A stretch of DNA of 64,000 nucleotides from Cetobacterium sp. NK01 (GTDB lineage Bacteria; Fusobacteriota; Fusobacteriia; Fusobacteriales; Fusobacteriaceae), in contig NZ_JANIBO010000001.1 in the NCBI RefSeq assembly GCF_024506395.1, positions 1,798,001-1,862,000 on the forward strand, read 5' to 3'. This document shows positions 35,091 to 44,303 of this stretch, in pieces. The position numbers and the translations under genes are program-made. The first letter of the stretch is position 1. Every line of letters begins with the position of its first letter. The notes below the pieces were generated by a model that made no database searches, was not told the DNA's origin, and saw only the letters and a program-made list of their open reading frames with translations.

Positions 35091-35927
35091 ATGCAAGGTT
35101 TTAAAACATTTATATTGATGCTAGTAATGACCTTATTGCTATTATTTATAGGGGGGGCTCTAGGAGGAAGAGCTGGTATGACAATAGCTTTAGTTTTAGC
35201 AGGAGTAATGAATTTTGTATCATATTGGTTTAGTGATAAGATAGTACTTTCAATGTATAGTGCTCAAGAGTTACCTGAGAATCACAAAGTATATTGGATA
35301 ACAAAAAAATTAGCTGAGAGCGCAGGATTACCAATGCCAAAAGTGTATATGATAAACCAAAGTCAGCCAAATGCATTTGCAACAGGAAGAAATCCACATC
35401 ATGCAGCAGTAGCTGTAACAAGAGGATTAGTAGAACTTATGGATGACAATGAGCTCGCAGGAGTAATAGGGCATGAGTTAGGACATGTATCTCATAGAGA
35501 TATTTTAATACAAAGTGTAGCAGCTACTTTGGCAGGAGCAATAGCTTATATGGCAAATATGGCAAAATGGGCAGCTATATTTGGTGGTGGAAGAAGAGAT
35601 GAGGATGATAATCACGGAGGGATTTTTGGACTATTAGCAATAAGTATTTTTGCTCCATTAGCAGCAATGTTAGTTCAAATGGCCATATCTAGAAGTAGGG
35701 AGTATAAAGCTGATAACTTTGGAGGCAAAGTTTGTGGACATCCAAGATATTTAGCAAATGCTTTAAGAAAGTTAGAGTCGTATTCTACAAGAATTCCTAT
35801 GGATGCAGCACCAGCTACAGAAAATATGTTTATTGTATCACCTTTAGCAGGTAGTAAAATGGCAAATTTATTTAGTACACATCCAAGTACAGCAGATAGA
35901 ATAAGAAGATTAGAAGAGATGGAATAA
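35091..35927 (+). CDS. htpX: Zinc metalloprotease HtpX
   Basis: Membrane-bound M48 metalloprotease that degrades misfolded membrane proteins. The N-terminus has two membrane segments. The catalytic 'VIGHELGHVSHRD' holds the HExxH zinc site at about residues 128-132, with the third ligand Glu in 'SRSREYKADNFGG'. 'MPKVYMINQSQPNAFATGRN' is typical of HtpX, and 278 residues is the usual length. Start: GGAGG six bases before ATG. It is transcribed alone, divergent from the aroB-sel operon; a possible TTTACA/TATTTT promoter lies near 35033-35061. Confidence 0.95.
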   Translation: MQGFKTFILMLVMTLLLLFIGGALGGRAGMTIALVLAGVMNFVSYWFSDKIVLSMYSAQELPENHKVYWITKKLAESAGLPMPKVYMINQSQPNAFATGRNPHHAAVAVTRGLVELMDDNELAGVIGHELGHVSHRDILIQSVAATLAGAIAYMANMAKWAAIFGGGRRDEDDNHGGIFGLLAISIFAPLAAMLVQMAISRSREYKADNFGGKVCGHPRYLANALRKLESYSTRIPMDAAPATENMFIVSPLAGSKMANLFSTHPSTADRIRRLEEME

Positions 35928-35936
35928 AATTAAAAT

Positions 35937-35965
35937 TTGACAAAAGTCAAAACATAAAGTAAATA
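35937..35965 (+). promoter_or_regulatory. Promoter of a small membrane ORF
   Basis: TTGACA, 17 bases, TAAATA; 28 bases before the small ORF's ATG. Confidence 0.55.
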
Positions 35966-35993
35966 TAAAAAGTAAAGAGGTGGAGGAATAGTT

Positions 35994-36146
35994 ATGGAAA
36001 AAAATGTTATTTCTCAAAGGGTTTTTATACTGTTTATATTTATATTGTTGACTTATCTTGTTGTAATTTTATTTGAAAAAGATATTAATAATTTTGATGA
36101 TTTAGAGAGTATACTACTTTTTAGACATTTTAGATTACATATGTGA
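35994..36146 (+). CDS. Small membrane protein of 50 residues, unknown function
   Basis: This short frame is supported by a promoter (35937-35965), a GGTGGAGG ribosome-binding site nine bases before ATG, and an intrinsic terminator starting two bases after the stop: a complete single-gene unit. The product begins M-E-K-N-V-I-S-Q-R, continues with one hydrophobic segment (~10-28) and ends in an acidic then basic tail. No homologue family is recognised. The isolated transcription unit argues for a real small protein; it could alternatively be a dual-function small RNA. Confidence 0.65.
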   Translation: MEKNVISQRVFILFIFILLTYLVVILFEKDINNFDDLESILLFRHFRLHM

Positions 36147-36147
36147 G

Positions 36148-36174
36148 GAGTCAGATATATTTCTGACTCTTTTT
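36148..36174 (+). terminator. Terminator after the 50-residue ORF
   Basis: Stem GAGTCAGA / TCTGACTC, loop TATATT, then five T. Confidence 0.9.
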
Positions 36175-36177
36175 AAT

Positions 36178-36206
36178 TTGACAGTAAAGCCTTATTGGTA
36201 TATACT
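36178..36206 (+). promoter_or_regulatory. Promoter of the DUF2156-pepA unit
   Basis: TTGACA, 17 bases, TATACT; 30 bases before the chosen ATG at 36237. Confidence 0.75.
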
Positions 36207-36236
36207 TGCAATAGTATATTAAGGTGGTGTAGAATA

Positions 36237-37085
36237 ATGAACTGGAAAAAGTTGACGATAGACAGCAGAGATGAGCTACAAGAATTTTTAAAAAATAGAT
36301 TTGAAACTTCAGATATGAACTTTACAAATCTTTTTTTATGGAGTTTTAGTGAAAATATTCAATATTCAATATATGATGACGTACTTTATATAAAAGGGTT
36401 TTATGAAGGAAATGAGTATTACTTTTCACCTGTTTCAAAATTTGATGATAAAGAGAATATAGTAAAAGCTGTAGAAAAAATTAAGGAAAATGGCGGAAAA
36501 ATAGTTTTTATACCAGAAAGTTATGAAAAGTTTTTAAAGGATGTTTATCCTATTAAAGAGGAGAGAGACTCTTTTGATTATATATATTTACAAGAGGATT
36601 TAGCAGAACTAAAGGGAAGAAAATTTTCTTCTAAGAAGAATAAAATAAATAAATTTAAAAAAACATATAACTTTACTTATGAAAAGATTTCAAAAGAGAA
36701 TATAGAGGAGATTAGAATTTTTCAAAGAGAGTGGACTGAAAATAGAAAAGAGGACTCTATTATAATCTCAGAAACTATGGGGATAGAGGAACTTCTTAAT
36801 AACTATGAAAATCTTGGATTAAGAGGTGGAATAATAAAAGTTGATAAAAAAATAGTAGCATATGCTATTGGAGAAAAATTAACAGCAGATATGGGAGTTA
36901 TACATATAGAAAAAGGAATTTTTGATTATCAAGGAAGTTATCAAATGATAAATATGTATGTTGCAAAAGAGGAGTTTTCAGATGTTCAGTATATAAATAG
37001 GGAAGATGACTTTGGAAGCTTAGGTCTAAGAGAAGCAAAACTTTCATATCAACCAATAAAACTTATAAAAAAATACAGTATATAG
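36237..37085 (+). CDS. DUF2156 family protein
   Basis: A 282-residue soluble protein of the DUF2156 type, whose GNAT-like double fold is shared with the catalytic part of phosphatidylglycerol lysyltransferases. The N-terminal 'FTNLFLWSFSENIQYSIYDD' and the central 'SKKNKINKFKK' segment fit this family. There is no membrane domain, so transfer to a soluble acceptor or a non-enzymatic role is possible; the substrate is unknown. I use the ATG at 36237, seven bases after AAGGTGGTG; the frame extends upstream through the promoter and that part is not coding. pepA follows after 12 bases. Confidence 0.75.
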   Translation: MNWKKLTIDSRDELQEFLKNRFETSDMNFTNLFLWSFSENIQYSIYDDVLYIKGFYEGNEYYFSPVSKFDDKENIVKAVEKIKENGGKIVFIPESYEKFLKDVYPIKEERDSFDYIYLQEDLAELKGRKFSSKKNKINKFKKTYNFTYEKISKENIEEIRIFQREWTENRKEDSIIISETMGIEELLNNYENLGLRGGIIKVDKKIVAYAIGEKLTADMGVIHIEKGIFDYQGSYQMINMYVAKEEFSDVQYINREDDFGSLGLREAKLSYQPIKLIKKYSI

Positions 37086-37097
37086 AGGAGGAGTGCC

Positions 37098-38516
37098 ATG
37101 TTTAAAGTTATTAACAAAATAGAAAAAGGTTATGATTTAAATGTTGTATTAAATTTTGAAGGACAAATAGATATTTGTGAACATATATCTGTAGGGAATA
37201 AAGAACTAATAGAAAAATTAATGAATAAAAAAGAGTTTACTGGAAAAAAAGGTGAGACTTTAAAAGTTGAATTTTTAGAAGGAACTTATTTAATATCAAT
37301 GCTTTTTGTAGGTATGGGAAAAGAAGAAGATTTTAATTTAAACATATACAGAGAGGTCATGTTTGATGTTTTATCTAAAGAAAAAGGAAGTATTTTAATA
37401 TCTGCTCAAAATGAAAAGTTATTAGATTATAACGTATTAGGAGAGATTGTATCAAATGTAAATTATAATTTTGATACATTTAAAGAGAAAAAAGGCGAAA
37501 CATTAGATGTTGAATTATTTATCCCTGGTGAAGAAAAGGATTTCTCAGAGACTATATTTTTAGGAGAGGCAACAAATATAGCTAGAGATTTAGTAGACCA
37601 ACCTGCAAATATTATAAATCCAATAACTCTTGCAGAAAAAGCTGTAGATTTAGGAAAGAAATATGGATTTGAAGTTGAAGTTTTAGATGAGAAGGATATT
37701 GAGAAATTAGATATGAATCTATTACTAGCTGTAGGAAGAGCATCTATAACAAAACCAAGACTTATTGTAATGAGATATTTAAATGGAAAAGATAATAATG
37801 AAAAAATAGGATTAATAGGAAAAGGGTTAACATATGATACAGGTGGACTTTGCATAAAACCAGCTGATTCTATGTTTGAAATGAAAAGCGATATGGCAGG
37901 AGCAGCGTCTGTCATAGGAGCTATGTGTGCTATTGCTAAGGGAAAAGTTGAAAGAAATGTAGTTGCAGTTGTTCCAGCATGTGAAAATGCTATAAATGAA
38001 AATGCATATAGACCTGGAGATATTATAAAATCTATGAATGGTAAGACTGTTGAGATTATAAATACAGATGCAGAAGGAAGATTAGCCTTAGCAGATGCTA
38101 TAACTTATGCTGTAAGAAATGAGAAAGTTACAGAGATAGTTGATTTAGCAACTTTAACTGGAGCGATACTTGTTGCTTTAGGAACAATAACTACTGGAGT
38201 ATTTTCAAATAATGATGAAAAATATAGTATGTTAGAAAAAAGCAGTAAATTATATGGTGAAAAAGTTTGGAGAATGCCAACATTTGATGAGTATGATGAG
38301 TTGTTAAAATCAACAGTTGCAGATGTAAAACATACAGGTGGAAGAATGGGTGGATCAATAACAGCTGCAAAGTTTTTAGAAGGATTTGTAGAAGGACTAC
38401 CATGGATACATATGGATATAGCTGGAACAGCTTTTAATAGTGGAGTTAAATGGCTTAAAAAAGGTGCTACTGGAGTAGGAGTAAAAGCACTATATAGTTA
38501 TGTTAAAAATAGATAA
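37098..38516 (+). CDS. pepA: Leucyl aminopeptidase (M17 family)
   Basis: Hexameric, two-metal aminopeptidase that removes N-terminal residues from peptides. The C-terminal catalytic domain (~165-472) has 'GLIGKGLTYDTGGLCIKP', 'MKSDMAGAASV' and the family signature 'NTDAEGRLALADA' (~320). The metal-binding Lys, Asp and Glu residues are in place. At 472 residues it is full length; the N-terminal domain is divergent, as usual. In a peptide- and amino-acid-fermenting organism it would supply free amino acids. It ends at a terminator and shares its promoter with the DUF2156 gene. Confidence 0.95.
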   Translation: MFKVINKIEKGYDLNVVLNFEGQIDICEHISVGNKELIEKLMNKKEFTGKKGETLKVEFLEGTYLISMLFVGMGKEEDFNLNIYREVMFDVLSKEKGSILISAQNEKLLDYNVLGEIVSNVNYNFDTFKEKKGETLDVELFIPGEEKDFSETIFLGEATNIARDLVDQPANIINPITLAEKAVDLGKKYGFEVEVLDEKDIEKLDMNLLLAVGRASITKPRLIVMRYLNGKDNNEKIGLIGKGLTYDTGGLCIKPADSMFEMKSDMAGAASVIGAMCAIAKGKVERNVVAVVPACENAINENAYRPGDIIKSMNGKTVEIINTDAEGRLALADAITYAVRNEKVTEIVDLATLTGAILVALGTITTGVFSNNDEKYSMLEKSSKLYGEKVWRMPTFDEYDELLKSTVADVKHTGGRMGGSITAAKFLEGFVEGLPWIHMDIAGTAFNSGVKWLKKGATGVGVKALYSYVKNR

Positions 38517-38521
38517 AATAA

Positions 38522-38550
38522 AAAAGGGTGAGAATTTCTCACCTTTTCTT
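38522..38550 (+). terminator. Terminator after pepA
   Basis: Stem AAAAGGGTGAGAA / TTCTCACCTTTT followed by a T-rich tail. Confidence 0.85.
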
Positions 38551-38569
38551 ATATAAGGTGGTGATTAAA

Positions 38570-39712
38570 GTGATAAAAAATCAATTAAAAGATTTATGGA
38601 AAGATCTTTTTAATGATGAAGTAGAATATATAGAGTGGTATTTTAATAATATTTATAAAGAAAAAAATACAAAGTTATGTATTGAAGAAAATGAAGTTTT
38701 TGGAATGCTATTTGAAAATAAATACCATCTATCAGTTGATAGTGAAAGGTTGATGGGAAGATACCTTGTTGGAGTGGGAGTAACACCTGAACGAAGAGGA
38801 GAGGGAGTTATGAAGGAGCTTCTTTTGCAAAGTATAGAAGAAGCATATAGTTATGGGGAAGAGTTTATATATTTAACTCCAATAGATAAAAACATATATG
38901 AACGATTTGGATTTTCTTATATTTCAGCACTTTCAAAATATGAAGTGGACTTTTTAGGATTAAAAGATTTTAAAAAAGAGTTTAAAATAAAAAAAATTAA
39001 AAATGAAAATTATAAAGAGGATGTTTTAATACAATTAAGAGATTTTTATGAAGATATTTCTCAAGAATATTTTGTAAAAGTGGCAAGAGAGAAGGAAGAT
39101 TATAGAAAAACTCTTTCAGAACTATTTTGTGAAAATGGATTAATATATGTAAGTTATGATATATTTGGTAAAATAAATGGATATATGATGCTAGTAAAAG
39201 ATAAAAATATAATAGTGAAAGAGCTTTTGTTTAAAGAGAGAGATACCTTAGAGGGACTACTATCTATTTTATATGGTTATAAAGACTACTATGAAAAAAT
39301 AGAGATTATATTACCTGAAAATACATATCTAGAAGATTATTTAAAGAGTGAAAAAGGGTTGAAAAAAACTATTAAAAATAAAGTACAGGTCAGAATATTA
39401 AATGTGGATAAAACATTAAAAAGATTAAGCAAAAAATTTAAAGAAAATGAAGAGCTTAAAATTTATATCCAAGATAGATATATAGAAAAAAACACAGGAA
39501 TTTATAAAATTAGTAAAAATACAGTTGAAAAAATAGAGGGTGATTTTGATTTAAGCTTGAATATAAAAGATTTAGCAACTTTAGCTTACGGTTTTAGAGA
39601 TTATAACTCTTTAAAAAAAATAGAAAGTTTTTATTTAAAAAATAAGGATAAAGAGAAAATACTGAGTAATATATTTATAAGAAAAATTAATTATTTTAAT
39701 CAAGATTTTTAA
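38570..39712 (+). CDS. GNAT family N-acetyltransferase, Eis-like architecture
   Basis: The 380-residue protein has an N-terminal GNAT domain with the acetyl-CoA loop 'VGVTPERRGEGVMKELLLQS' (~75-94) and 'YERFGFSYIS'. A second GNAT-like region and a C-terminal sterol-carrier-like segment ('KIEGDFDLSLNIKDLATLAY') follow, the arrangement of Eis-type acetyltransferases. The acceptor is unknown. The start is GTG at 38570 with AAGGTGGTG seven bases before it; an in-frame ATG at 38528 lies within the pepA terminator hairpin and is rejected. Confidence 0.8.
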   Translation: MIKNQLKDLWKDLFNDEVEYIEWYFNNIYKEKNTKLCIEENEVFGMLFENKYHLSVDSERLMGRYLVGVGVTPERRGEGVMKELLLQSIEEAYSYGEEFIYLTPIDKNIYERFGFSYISALSKYEVDFLGLKDFKKEFKIKKIKNENYKEDVLIQLRDFYEDISQEYFVKVAREKEDYRKTLSELFCENGLIYVSYDIFGKINGYMMLVKDKNIIVKELLFKERDTLEGLLSILYGYKDYYEKIEIILPENTYLEDYLKSEKGLKKTIKNKVQVRILNVDKTLKRLSKKFKENEELKIYIQDRYIEKNTGIYKISKNTVEKIEGDFDLSLNIKDLATLAYGFRDYNSLKKIESFYLKNKDKEKILSNIFIRKINYFNQDF

Positions 39713-39743
39713 AAATAATATATAAAATTAAGGAGGCGGGACC

Positions 39744-40217
39744 ATGGAAAGTAAAGTAGATTATGTAGAAAAACATTTAGGAAGTCTAGAAGATTTTGTA
39801 AAGAAAAACTCAGGATATTACATAGAAAGTTGGAAAAGTGAAAAGGTAAAATTTAATTTTGCAGCTTTTCTATTTGAAACACTATGGTTCGCCTATAGAA
39901 AGATGTATAAAGGAGCGGTAGCTCTTTTAATTTTAAATTTGCTTATAAATCTATTTACATTTTTAATTTTAATAAAAACTAAATTTTTTATGGGTGGTAC
40001 AATATTAGTTTTATTTATTAGAATATATATTGGATTTAAAGCTAATGATTTTTATTTTGATAGAGCAAAAAATGTTTTGGAAAAATCAAATTACCAACCT
40101 GAAGAAAAAGAGTGTGGAACTAGTCTTTTAGGTGTATCAGTATTGATATTTATAGCAGTACTATTTCAAGTTTTATTGGATTTTTATTTGGGAGTGACAT
40201 TGTATTATCAAAATTAA
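39744..40217 (+). CDS. DUF2628-like small membrane protein
   Basis: A 157-residue protein: a charged N-terminus (~1-45), then an aromatic-rich 'FNFAAFLFETLWFAYRKMYK' segment, three or so membrane segments and a short tail. This matches DUF2628-type proteins, which carry an N-terminal amphipathic segment before membrane helices and have no known function. Start: AGGAGG seven to eight bases before ATG. It is the last gene in its run and converges on the SIMPL gene. Confidence 0.6.
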   Translation: MESKVDYVEKHLGSLEDFVKKNSGYYIESWKSEKVKFNFAAFLFETLWFAYRKMYKGAVALLILNLLINLFTFLILIKTKFFMGGTILVLFIRIYIGFKANDFYFDRAKNVLEKSNYQPEEKECGTSLLGVSVLIFIAVLFQVLLDFYLGVTLYYQN

Positions 40218-40220
40218 TAT

Positions 40221-40259
40221 AAAAAGCAGAGCGTATAAAAAGCTCTGCTTTATTTTTTT
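40221..40259. terminator. Bidirectional terminator
   Basis: Stem AAAGCAGAGC / GCTCTGCTTT with T-runs to both outer sides; the plus-strand side overlaps the last base pairs of the SIMPL stop region. Confidence 0.85.
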
Positions 40260-40935
40260 ATTTCTCCATATAGAAGATAACATTCATACTAGCTGTAACA
40301 TCAACATCATTAGGAACTGTAACGGGTATTGGAGTATTATCAGCTTTAGCTGCAGTATTTAACATAAATGATATAGGTCTTGGCATAGAGTAATTTAAAT
40401 CAATATTTTTAGGAGATATTTTAAAATTATCTATTCCAGCAATTAAACTAGCTTTAGCTTTAGCGTTTTCGTAAGCTAATTTATAAGCCTTATCTTCAAG
40501 TTCTTTTCTATCAGCAATAAAGAAATTAATTTCACCGATATTATTAACTCCACCATTGTTTAAAGCTGTAAGAACAGTTCCAGCTTTATCTATATCATTA
40601 CTAGTAATCATAATTTGATTTCTAACATAATATTTCATCTCGCCGTCTTTAGCGTTATAATCGTTTCTATAATTTAAAGAGTAGTTTTCAGTTTTTATAT
40701 TATTTTCTTTTAAACCAGTCTTTTTTAATAGATTAATAGCATTGGTGATAATAGTTGTATTTTCATTAATAGCAGTTTGTGAATTTTTATTTATAGTTTC
40801 AACTGTAGCAACTATATTAAAGGTATCTGGCTTTCCTGAAACAGAACCTGTACCTGTAACAGATATTGTAGGCGTTTCATTAGCTAAAGTTAAAGCTGAT
40901 GTCAAAAGAAATAAAGTCCCAAATGTTTTTTTCAT
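40258..40935 (-). CDS. SIMPL domain (DUF541) exported protein
   Basis: The first ~18 residues ('MKKTFGTLFLLTSALTLA') are a signal peptide with an Ala-Asn cleavage region, so the protein is periplasmic. The rest is a SIMPL domain: 'ISVTGTGSVSGKPDTFNI' at the start, a central 'YSLNYRNDYN' region, and 'AYKLAYENAKAKASLIA'. Family members form oligomeric rings and are linked to stress tolerance; the biochemical role is unclear. At 225 residues it is normal length. The ATG lies nine bases after the nitroreductase stop, suggesting one transcript. Confidence 0.88.
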   Translation of the reverse strand: MKKTFGTLFLLTSALTLANETPTISVTGTGSVSGKPDTFNIVATVETINKNSQTAINENTTIITNAINLLKKTGLKENNIKTENYSLNYRNDYNAKDGEMKYYVRNQIMITSNDIDKAGTVLTALNNGGVNNIGEINFFIADRKELEDKAYKLAYENAKAKASLIAGIDNFKISPKNIDLNYSMPRPISFMLNTAAKADNTPIPVTVPNDVDVTASMNVIFYMEK

Positions 40936-40944
40936 AAAATCCTC

Positions 40945-41523
40945 CTAGAATTTTTTTAAGATTAAAGTATCTAAAGAAAGTTTAGGTACATAGTGGATAT
41001 TTTTCTCCACATCTCTATGGTACTTTAAATCATGAATATTTCCTTTCGTTAAAACAACTTTATCAGTAGGTTTACCTAAAGCTATTAATATTTGAGGAAT
41101 ATAAGTTTCCATATCTAAATCAAGAGTTCTTGAAACATCTAGTTTATTGAAGGCTCCAATTAAACACCCACCAAGTTCTAGTTCAGTAGCTTTTAAAAGA
41201 ATATTTTGACAGGCAATACCAATATCAATTCCTAAGGTAACTGGTGACAAAGAGTTTTCCTTTAAAGTACTAACAAGTATATAAGCCTTTGGACCATCTT
41301 CTAAAGTTGGGCTCCATGGTATAGCTCCAGCCCAAGCAGTATGAGGAAATATTTTATGACATAGACTTTGAGAAGTTACAAGAGTGTATCTAAGCGTTTG
41401 ACTATTCCTAGCAGAACCTCCTAAGTGAGCGGCATTAATTAGACTCTCCAAAGTTTCCATTTCAATCTCTGTGGAGTCAAAAGTTCTGTGAGAACGAGTT
41501 TTGATTAAAAGTTCATTTAACAT
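40945..41523 (-). CDS. Nitroreductase family protein
   Basis: FMN-dependent oxidoreductase fold, 192 residues. The N-terminal 'KTRSHRTFDSTEIEME' and 'GGSARNSQTLRYTLVT' supply the FMN-phosphate contacts; 'DIGIACQNILLKATELELGGCLIGAFN' region forms the dimer helix and second FMN site. The natural substrate is unknown. The ATG at 41523 has GAGGAGG six bases before it; the in-frame TTG five codons upstream overlaps that site and is rejected. Confidence 0.88.
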   Translation of the reverse strand: MLNELLIKTRSHRTFDSTEIEMETLESLINAAHLGGSARNSQTLRYTLVTSQSLCHKIFPHTAWAGAIPWSPTLEDGPKAYILVSTLKENSLSPVTLGIDIGIACQNILLKATELELGGCLIGAFNKLDVSRTLDLDMETYIPQILIALGKPTDKVVLTKGNIHDLKYHRDVEKNIHYVPKLSLDTLILKKF

Positions 41524-41598
41524 GGCTAACCTCCTCAATTATTTTAAGACAATACTACTTTATAAATACTAAAAAGTCAACATGTTAAGAGGAAAAAG

Positions 41599-41627
41599 TA
41601 GACAATTGCTGTAAGTTATTATAGAAT
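41599..41627 (+). promoter_or_regulatory. Promoter of the first acyl-ACP synthetase fusion gene
   Basis: TAGACA, 17 bases, TAGAAT; 39 bases before the ATG. Confidence 0.5.
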
Positions 41628-41666
41628 AAGTTATTATTTTTACAAAATAGGGAGGGAAATATTTTT

Positions 41667-44177
41667 ATGAATTTTATATATGACAGAAAGAAAACCGCAG
41701 TAATTTATAAAGATAAAGAGTATTCATACTACGAAATTATAAAGATGGCTAAAATATACTCAAGCCTGCTAGATATAAAAAAAGAGGATAGAGTAGTTGT
41801 ATTCATGGAGAATAGACCAGAATACATGGGAGCTGTACTGGGAATATGGGATAAAAAAGGGACATGTACAAACTTAGATGCAAGTTATAATGATGAACAG
41901 TTATCTTATGTATTTAAAGACTCGTATCCTAAATTTATAATAACATCTAATGAAAATTTGGAAGTTGTAAAAAAAGCTAAAAGTGATTCTAACTCAGATA
42001 TAACTATATTAAATGTGGATGAGATAGATATTACAAAAGAGATTGAGATGGAAAATGTAGGTGTTGAGTGTTTAGATAAAGATGCTATAGCAGTTATGCT
42101 TTATACATCTGGAACAACTGGAAATCCAAAAGGAGTTATGTTAACATTTGACAATATAATGTCAAATGTAGATGCTATAGAAGAGATAAAAATGGTTTTA
42201 CCAGAGGATAGATTGCTAGCACTATTACCATTTCACCATATATTGCCACTATCTTTTACAGTATTAATGCCTTTAAAGTTTGGGTGCCTAGTTGTTATCC
42301 TAGACGAGTTATCATCTGATGCTATAAAGAGAAATTTACAAAAGTATAAGATAACTATAGTTATAGGTGTGCCAAGAGTTTGGGAGATGTTCCACAAAGG
42401 TATTATGGGTAAAATAAAAGCTAGCCCAGCAAGTCATAAGTTATTTAAAATTTGTAAATCTTTAAATATAATACCATTGAACAAAATTATATTTAAAAAG
42501 ATACAAGAAGCTTTTGGAGGAAATATAAAGTTCCTAGTTTCAGGAGGGGCTAAATTAGATAAGGAGATTTGTGAAGATTTTAATACCTTTGGATTTAAAA
42601 TGTTAGAGGGGTATGGATTAACAGAAACATCACCAATTATAGCATTCAATAGACTTGATAATATAATTCCAGGAACAGTGGGAACAGCACTTCCTGGAGT
42701 AAAGGTAAAGCTTGAAGAGGATGGAGAGATTGTTGTAAAGGGTAGAAATGTAATGAAAGGTTACTATAATAAACCTGAGGCAACAGCTGAAGCTATAGAT
42801 AAAGATGGATGGTTTCATACAGGAGATTTAGGACAGTTTGACGGAGATCATTTAAAGATAATTGGAAGAAAAAAAGAGATGATAGTTTTATCTAACGGTA
42901 AAAATATCAACCCTTCAGATATAGAAGTTGAAATTATGAAGGGAACAGACTTAATTCAAGAGGTAGCTATAACTGAGGATGAAAAACGTCTAATAGCTAT
43001 TATATACCCTAACTTCAAAGTTTTAGAAGAGAAGAAAATTGCCAATGCAAAAGAAGCTATAAAGTGGGAAGTTATTGATAAGTATAATGTAACAGCACCT
43101 AAATATAGAAAGATACTTGATATAGTTATAGTAAAAGAAGAACTTCCTAAAACTAAATTAGGAAAACTTAGAAGATTTATGTTAAAGGATCTTTTAAAAG
43201 GAACAACACTAAAAAAAGCTGCTCCAGATGAGGTAGTAGTTGAAAAAACTGTGGAAAAGAGAGTTTCAACGTCAAAAGAATTAAATACTCAGGAGTTTAT
43301 AGCAATTTCAAAATTTATAGGAACTTTACACGATGAGATAGATATAATACCAGAATCTCATTTAGAGATAGATTTAGGATTAGACTCTTTAGATGTTGTA
43401 GAGATTATAACTTTTATTCAAAATACCTTTGCTGTAAATATTTCTGAAGAGGATTTCTCAAGAATAAAAACTGTAGAAGCTCTTTGTCAATATGTTAGAG
43501 AAAAGGGTGGAAATTATGAAGAGAAAGAGATAAATTGGAAAAAAATATTTGAAGAACCTGTAGATTTAAAAATGCCATCTTCAAAGTATGTTATACCAAT
43601 AACAAATATATTTAAGCCTCTATTTAGTTGGTATGTAAAATTAGATAAAAATACTGATAAGCTAGATAAAACATCTCCTGTTATATATATAGGAAATCAT
43701 CAAAGTATGTTAGATGCTTTTGCCTTTGGACAAGCATTACCAAAAGATATACTTAAAAATACATATTTCTTAGCTATAAATATACATTTTGAAGGTAGAG
43801 TAAAAAAATATTTAGCAGAAAATGGAAATGTTATTTTAATAGATGTTAATAAAAATCTGAAAGAGACTTTAAAAATTGCAGCAAAAGTTTTAAAAGAGGG
43901 AAAAAATCTGGTTATATTCCCAGAGGGAGCTAGAACAAGAGATGGAGAGTTACAGGAGTTTAAAAAGACATTTGCTATTTTATCAAAAGAGTTAGATGTA
44001 CCAGTAGTTCCATTTGCTATAAAGGGAGCTTACGAACTTATGCCTTATGGAAAAGGAGTTCCTAGTTCTGGTAAAATGAGTATCACTATATTAGATAAAA
44101 TTCTTCCAGAAAATAGATCAGTAGAAGAGATTGTAAAAGTTACTAGAAACGCTATAGAGAAGAGTATAAATAACTAA
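41667..44177 (+). CDS. Trifunctional acyl-acid ligase/ACP/PlsC acyltransferase fusion, copy 1
   Basis: Three domains in one 836-residue chain. Residues ~1-510 are an AMP-forming acyl-CoA/acyl-ACP synthetase ('LYTSGTTGNPKGVML' ~144-158, 'GYGLTETSPII', 'GWFHTGDLG'). Residues ~545-620 form an acyl carrier domain with the phosphopantetheine Ser in 'LGLDSLD' (~571). Residues ~650-836 are a PlsC-type acyltransferase ('GNHQSMLDAF', 'FPEGARTRDGE'). I infer that it activates a free fatty acid, loads it on its own ACP and transfers it to a (lyso)phospholipid or glycerol-phosphate acceptor. E. coli Aas has the opposite domain order and no ACP. A paralogue follows in tandem after a terminator. Confidence 0.9.
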   Translation: MNFIYDRKKTAVIYKDKEYSYYEIIKMAKIYSSLLDIKKEDRVVVFMENRPEYMGAVLGIWDKKGTCTNLDASYNDEQLSYVFKDSYPKFIITSNENLEVVKKAKSDSNSDITILNVDEIDITKEIEMENVGVECLDKDAIAVMLYTSGTTGNPKGVMLTFDNIMSNVDAIEEIKMVLPEDRLLALLPFHHILPLSFTVLMPLKFGCLVVILDELSSDAIKRNLQKYKITIVIGVPRVWEMFHKGIMGKIKASPASHKLFKICKSLNIIPLNKIIFKKIQEAFGGNIKFLVSGGAKLDKEICEDFNTFGFKMLEGYGLTETSPIIAFNRLDNIIPGTVGTALPGVKVKLEEDGEIVVKGRNVMKGYYNKPEATAEAIDKDGWFHTGDLGQFDGDHLKIIGRKKEMIVLSNGKNINPSDIEVEIMKGTDLIQEVAITEDEKRLIAIIYPNFKVLEEKKIANAKEAIKWEVIDKYNVTAPKYRKILDIVIVKEELPKTKLGKLRRFMLKDLLKGTTLKKAAPDEVVVEKTVEKRVSTSKELNTQEFIAISKFIGTLHDEIDIIPESHLEIDLGLDSLDVVEIITFIQNTFAVNISEEDFSRIKTVEALCQYVREKGGNYEEKEINWKKIFEEPVDLKMPSSKYVIPITNIFKPLFSWYVKLDKNTDKLDKTSPVIYIGNHQSMLDAFAFGQALPKDILKNTYFLAINIHFEGRVKKYLAENGNVILIDVNKNLKETLKIAAKVLKEGKNLVIFPEGARTRDGELQEFKKTFAILSKELDVPVVPFAIKGAYELMPYGKGVPSSGKMSITILDKILPENRSVEEIVKVTRNAIEKSINN

Positions 44178-44181
44178 ACTA

Positions 44182-44213
44182 AAAAAAGCTGGTATGTTTA
44201 ATACCAGCTTTTT
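44182..44213 (+). terminator. Terminator between the two acyl-ACP synthetase fusions
   Basis: Stem AAAGCTGGTAT / ATACCAGCTTT with T-run. Confidence 0.85.
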
Positions 44214-44228
44214 GCGTGCTTCATTATA

Positions 44229-44257
44229 TTGAAATAATAACACAATTATGCTATAAT
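44229..44257 (+). promoter_or_regulatory. Promoter of the second acyl-ACP synthetase fusion gene
   Basis: TTGAAA, 17 bases, TATAAT; 46 bases before the TTG start. The second copy is therefore separately transcribed. Confidence 0.75.
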
Positions 44258-44303
44258 CACTTGTGGATTTAAAAAACACCTGTAATAATTTGGGAGGAAA
44301 AAA

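Noticed and set aside
38528-38569. ATG at 38528 as start of the GNAT gene
   Set aside because: It lies inside the pepA terminator hairpin and lacks a ribosome-binding site; GTG at 38570 has one.
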